Of a stretch of 64,000 bases of DNA, positions 62,408 to 64,000 are shown in pieces. The stretch is from Paractinoplanes toevensis (GTDB lineage: Bacteria; Actinomycetota; Actinomycetes; Mycobacteriales; Micromonosporaceae). The stretch spans positions 30,481 through 94,480 of the forward strand of contig NZ_BOQN01000143.1 of the NCBI RefSeq assembly GCF_018332695.1, in the 5' to 3' direction. A model generated the notes under the pieces. The model saw only the letters and a program-made list of their open reading frames with translations, was not told the DNA's origin and ran no database searches. The stretch's first letter is position 1. Every line of letters starts with the position of its first letter. The translations under genes were made by a program, and so were the position numbers.

Positions 62408-62444
62408 AACTCGACTTCCGGCCCACCAGGAAGTAGGTAAGCGA

Positions 62445-63656
62445 ATGCAAAATCTCAACCGACGGCGCGTCCTGACGCTCGGCGCCGCGCTGGGCCTGGC
62501 GACCGTGACGGACCCCACCAAGGCATGGGCCTGGTCGTCCGCCAACTCGATCGCCGGCACCGACACCATCACCGACCCGTGGAAAGTCTGGGACGACGCC
62601 ACCGACCCGCTCGTCGCCGCACTGCTCGAGAACGGGCAGATCCCGGCCGTCAACACAGCGTTCGACTCCTGGGTCAACAACGGCGACCCGCTGCCCGCCG
62701 GGCTGCCCGCCAACCTCACCGCCTACCTCCAGCAGGTCAACACCCTGCCGTCGTGGGCCGACCAGGCCAAGCTGGCCCGTGCCGCCCAGTTCAACAAGCG
62801 GATGAGCATGTACCTCTTCCTGCTCTACGGCCTGGGCAGTGGCATCATGAGCACGGTGATCCCGCGCGAGGCGCGCAACGTCTACTGGTCGGCCGGCGGC
62901 GCCGAGATGCAGTCCAGGGCGGCCAAGACCTTCACGTACGGGTACGACCTCAGCGCCCTCGACGCCTTCCAGCCCACCGGGCATTTCGTGGTCACCTCGA
63001 ACAAGACGCGCCTGACCCACGCCGCCGTCCGCCACCTGCTGCCACAGTCCCCGCAGTGGCGGGCGGTAACCAACGACCAGGACTTCATCCCGATCAGCAA
63101 CGGCGACATCCTGGTCACCTTCCACAGCCTCGGCACCTTCGTGTACGGCAAGCTGAAGTCCTGGGGCATCCGGATCTCGGCCGCCGAGGAGGACGCGTTC
63201 CTGCACATGTGGCAGGTCGCGCTGCACCTGCTGGGCGTGCGCGACGACTTCATCCCGGCCAGCTGGGCGGCCGCGAAACAGCAGTCGGCCTACGTGCTGA
63301 CACCGATCATGGCGCCCACCCCGGAGGGCATCAACCTGGCCGACGTCCTGCTCGGACTGGTCAAGCAGGTCGACCTGGGAGTCACCCAGGGCTTCCAGCG
63401 CGAGTTCGCCCGCTACCTGCTCAGCGACAAGGTCGGTGACTGGCTGAAACTGCCACGCGACCTGGTGTCGCGCAGCGTGATCGAGCTGGGCTGGCCGACC
63501 TACGTGGCCTTCCGCGAGGGACTGTCCCCGATCATGCCGACCACGTTCTCGATGTTCGACCAGTTCGTCCGCGGCCTGGCCATGCTGTTCCTGAACAACG
63601 GCACGTCGCCGAGCTACACACCCATCACCATCCCGACCGGAAACCGCCCGGCGTAG
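62445..63656 (+). CDS. lcp: Latex clearing protein (Lcp) rubber oxygenase homologue
   Basis: 403 residues, AGGAAGTAGG upstream. Twin-arginine signal NRRRVLTLGAALGLA. The DUF2236/Lcp core is clear: PREARNVYWSAGG (140-152), NKTRLTHAAVRHLLP (186-200) and DILVTFHSLGTFVYGKL, with His-227 as the likely heme ligand. Lcp is a secreted b-type cytochrome that splits polyisoprene into aldehyde- and keto-ended oligomers. The length fits Lcp of Streptomyces K30. From memory, Lcp proteins carry an Arg three residues before the Lys of NKT; here that position is Thr-184, so activity should be tested. Probably stands alone. Confidence 0.85.
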   Translation: MQNLNRRRVLTLGAALGLATVTDPTKAWAWSSANSIAGTDTITDPWKVWDDATDPLVAALLENGQIPAVNTAFDSWVNNGDPLPAGLPANLTAYLQQVNTLPSWADQAKLARAAQFNKRMSMYLFLLYGLGSGIMSTVIPREARNVYWSAGGAEMQSRAAKTFTYGYDLSALDAFQPTGHFVVTSNKTRLTHAAVRHLLPQSPQWRAVTNDQDFIPISNGDILVTFHSLGTFVYGKLKSWGIRISAAEEDAFLHMWQVALHLLGVRDDFIPASWAAAKQQSAYVLTPIMAPTPEGINLADVLLGLVKQVDLGVTQGFQREFARYLLSDKVGDWLKLPRDLVSRSVIELGWPTYVAFREGLSPIMPTTFSMFDQFVRGLAMLFLNNGTSPSYTPITIPTGNRPA

Positions 63657-63682
63657 GTCGCGCCAGGCCTGTCCCGCACGCT

Positions 63683-63775
63683 CCTTTTCCCGTACGCAGC
63701 GGGACGAGTCCCGTGACACTCAGTCCCGCTGAGCGAAACCCACCCTCCGCGCGCCGCAGCCGGGCGGGCCCGACC
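63683..63775 (+). repeat. Copy B of the non-coding element
   Basis: CCTTTTCCCGTACG, AGTCCCGTGACAC, CACCCTCCGCGCGCC and GGGCGGGCCCGACC occur in this order. The reverse complement of 54587-54682 shows nearly the same blocks in the same order. As in copy A, the CCTTTTCC end faces the stop codon of the nearest gene (lcp, 27 nt away). Confidence 0.6.
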
Positions 63776-64000
63776 CCGGCGCCCGCCCGGCTGCCAAACC
63801 GCCGGCTCAGGCCGAACCATCCAGCACCGCCTCACTCACGATGGCGACCGCACTCCCAACGCCGCCATCCACGCCATCGCCCTATCCCAGCGGCGATGCC
63901 ACCGGCCCACCAACGGCTACGCCCCCCGAACAGTCCCGGGCGACGGCCATCGACCTCCCGCATGGTGGTCGCCGCTCTCGGGGGTCCGTAACGCGAACGG
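63776..64000. other. Apparently non-coding right end
   Basis: No open frame here has actinobacterial codon bias or a recognisable product. Short frames are Pro/Arg-rich shadows of GC-rich DNA. It may be the start of an intergenic region or the far 3' part of an unseen gene. Confidence 0.5.

Noticed and set aside
63713..63991. 92-codon plus-strand frame at the right end
   Set aside because: Pro/Arg/His-rich product without bias or ribosome site, partly inside the copy B repeat.

Overview
The DNA is very GC-rich with strong GC3 bias. The gene set points to a motile, mycelial actinobacterium of the Micromonosporaceae, and an Actinoplanes-like organism is my best guess: many family 2 carbohydrate-binding modules (CBM2), a conservon-type kinase/Roadblock/DUF742 set, an iniBAC-like dynamin cluster, a full chemotaxis operon and a latex-clearing-protein homologue. 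The genus is inferred; there is no rRNA or other marker in the window.

Layout. (1) 1-8.5 kb: a truncated small hydrolase, then an unfamiliar minus-strand operon (EgtD-like methyltransferase, second methyltransferase-like protein, large P-loop NTPase, small membrane protein), a hypothetical membrane protein and a secreted lipase. (2) 8.5-20.7 kb: a variant conservon whose usual GTPase gene is replaced by a membrane-anchored CBM2-like protein; a LuxR-type ATPase regulator and an Hsp70-like protein; and, divergently, an iniB/iniA/iniC-like operon. (3) 20.7-41.5 kb: a xylan and hemicellulose utilisation island. It holds a membrane sigma factor with an external AbfB (arabinose-binding) domain, a GH27 alpha-galactosidase, CE1 and CE3 esterases, two GH43 enzymes, a GH10 xylanase, a GH30 xylanase, a GH62 arabinofuranosidase, a sugar ABC importer without its own ATPase, intracellular esterases and a LacI regulator. 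(4) 41.5-45.7 kb: a patatin and a PadR-controlled ABC exporter. (5) 45.8-54.4 kb: cheW-R-D-B-mcp-Y-STAS-A on the minus strand and a divergent chemoreceptor. (6) 54.4-64 kb: a CE7 esterase, a TolB-like propeller, a PhoX phosphatase under apparent PHO boxes, a 1315-residue secreted hydrolase/beta-helix protein and an Lcp-type rubber oxygenase.

How it works together. In the xylan island the secreted enzymes cut the backbone (GH10, GH30) and strip arabinose, acetyl, feruloyl and galactose side groups (GH62, GH43, CE1, CE3, GH27). Oligomers are imported by the ABC system and deacetylated inside the cell. The control logic can be read directly: two promoters have a 17-bp spacer between -35 and -10 that contains GGGAGCGCTCCC, the kind of operator bound by CebR/CelR-type LacI repressors, and the resident LacI gene lies in the same block. 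A further shared element, CTGAAAATTTGTTA, sits 38 nt upstream of two of the -35 boxes and recurs at other genes of the island. The sigma factor gene has the same promoter geometry with a decayed operator, so substrate sensing at the membrane and repression in the cytoplasm may converge.

The strongest candidates for new biology are the sigma/zinc-motif/membrane/AbfB fusion, the operator-in-spacer regulon with its second motif, the conservon with a CBM2-like output, the methyltransferase/NTPase operon, and a diverged non-coding repeat found at both 54.6 kb and 63.7 kb.
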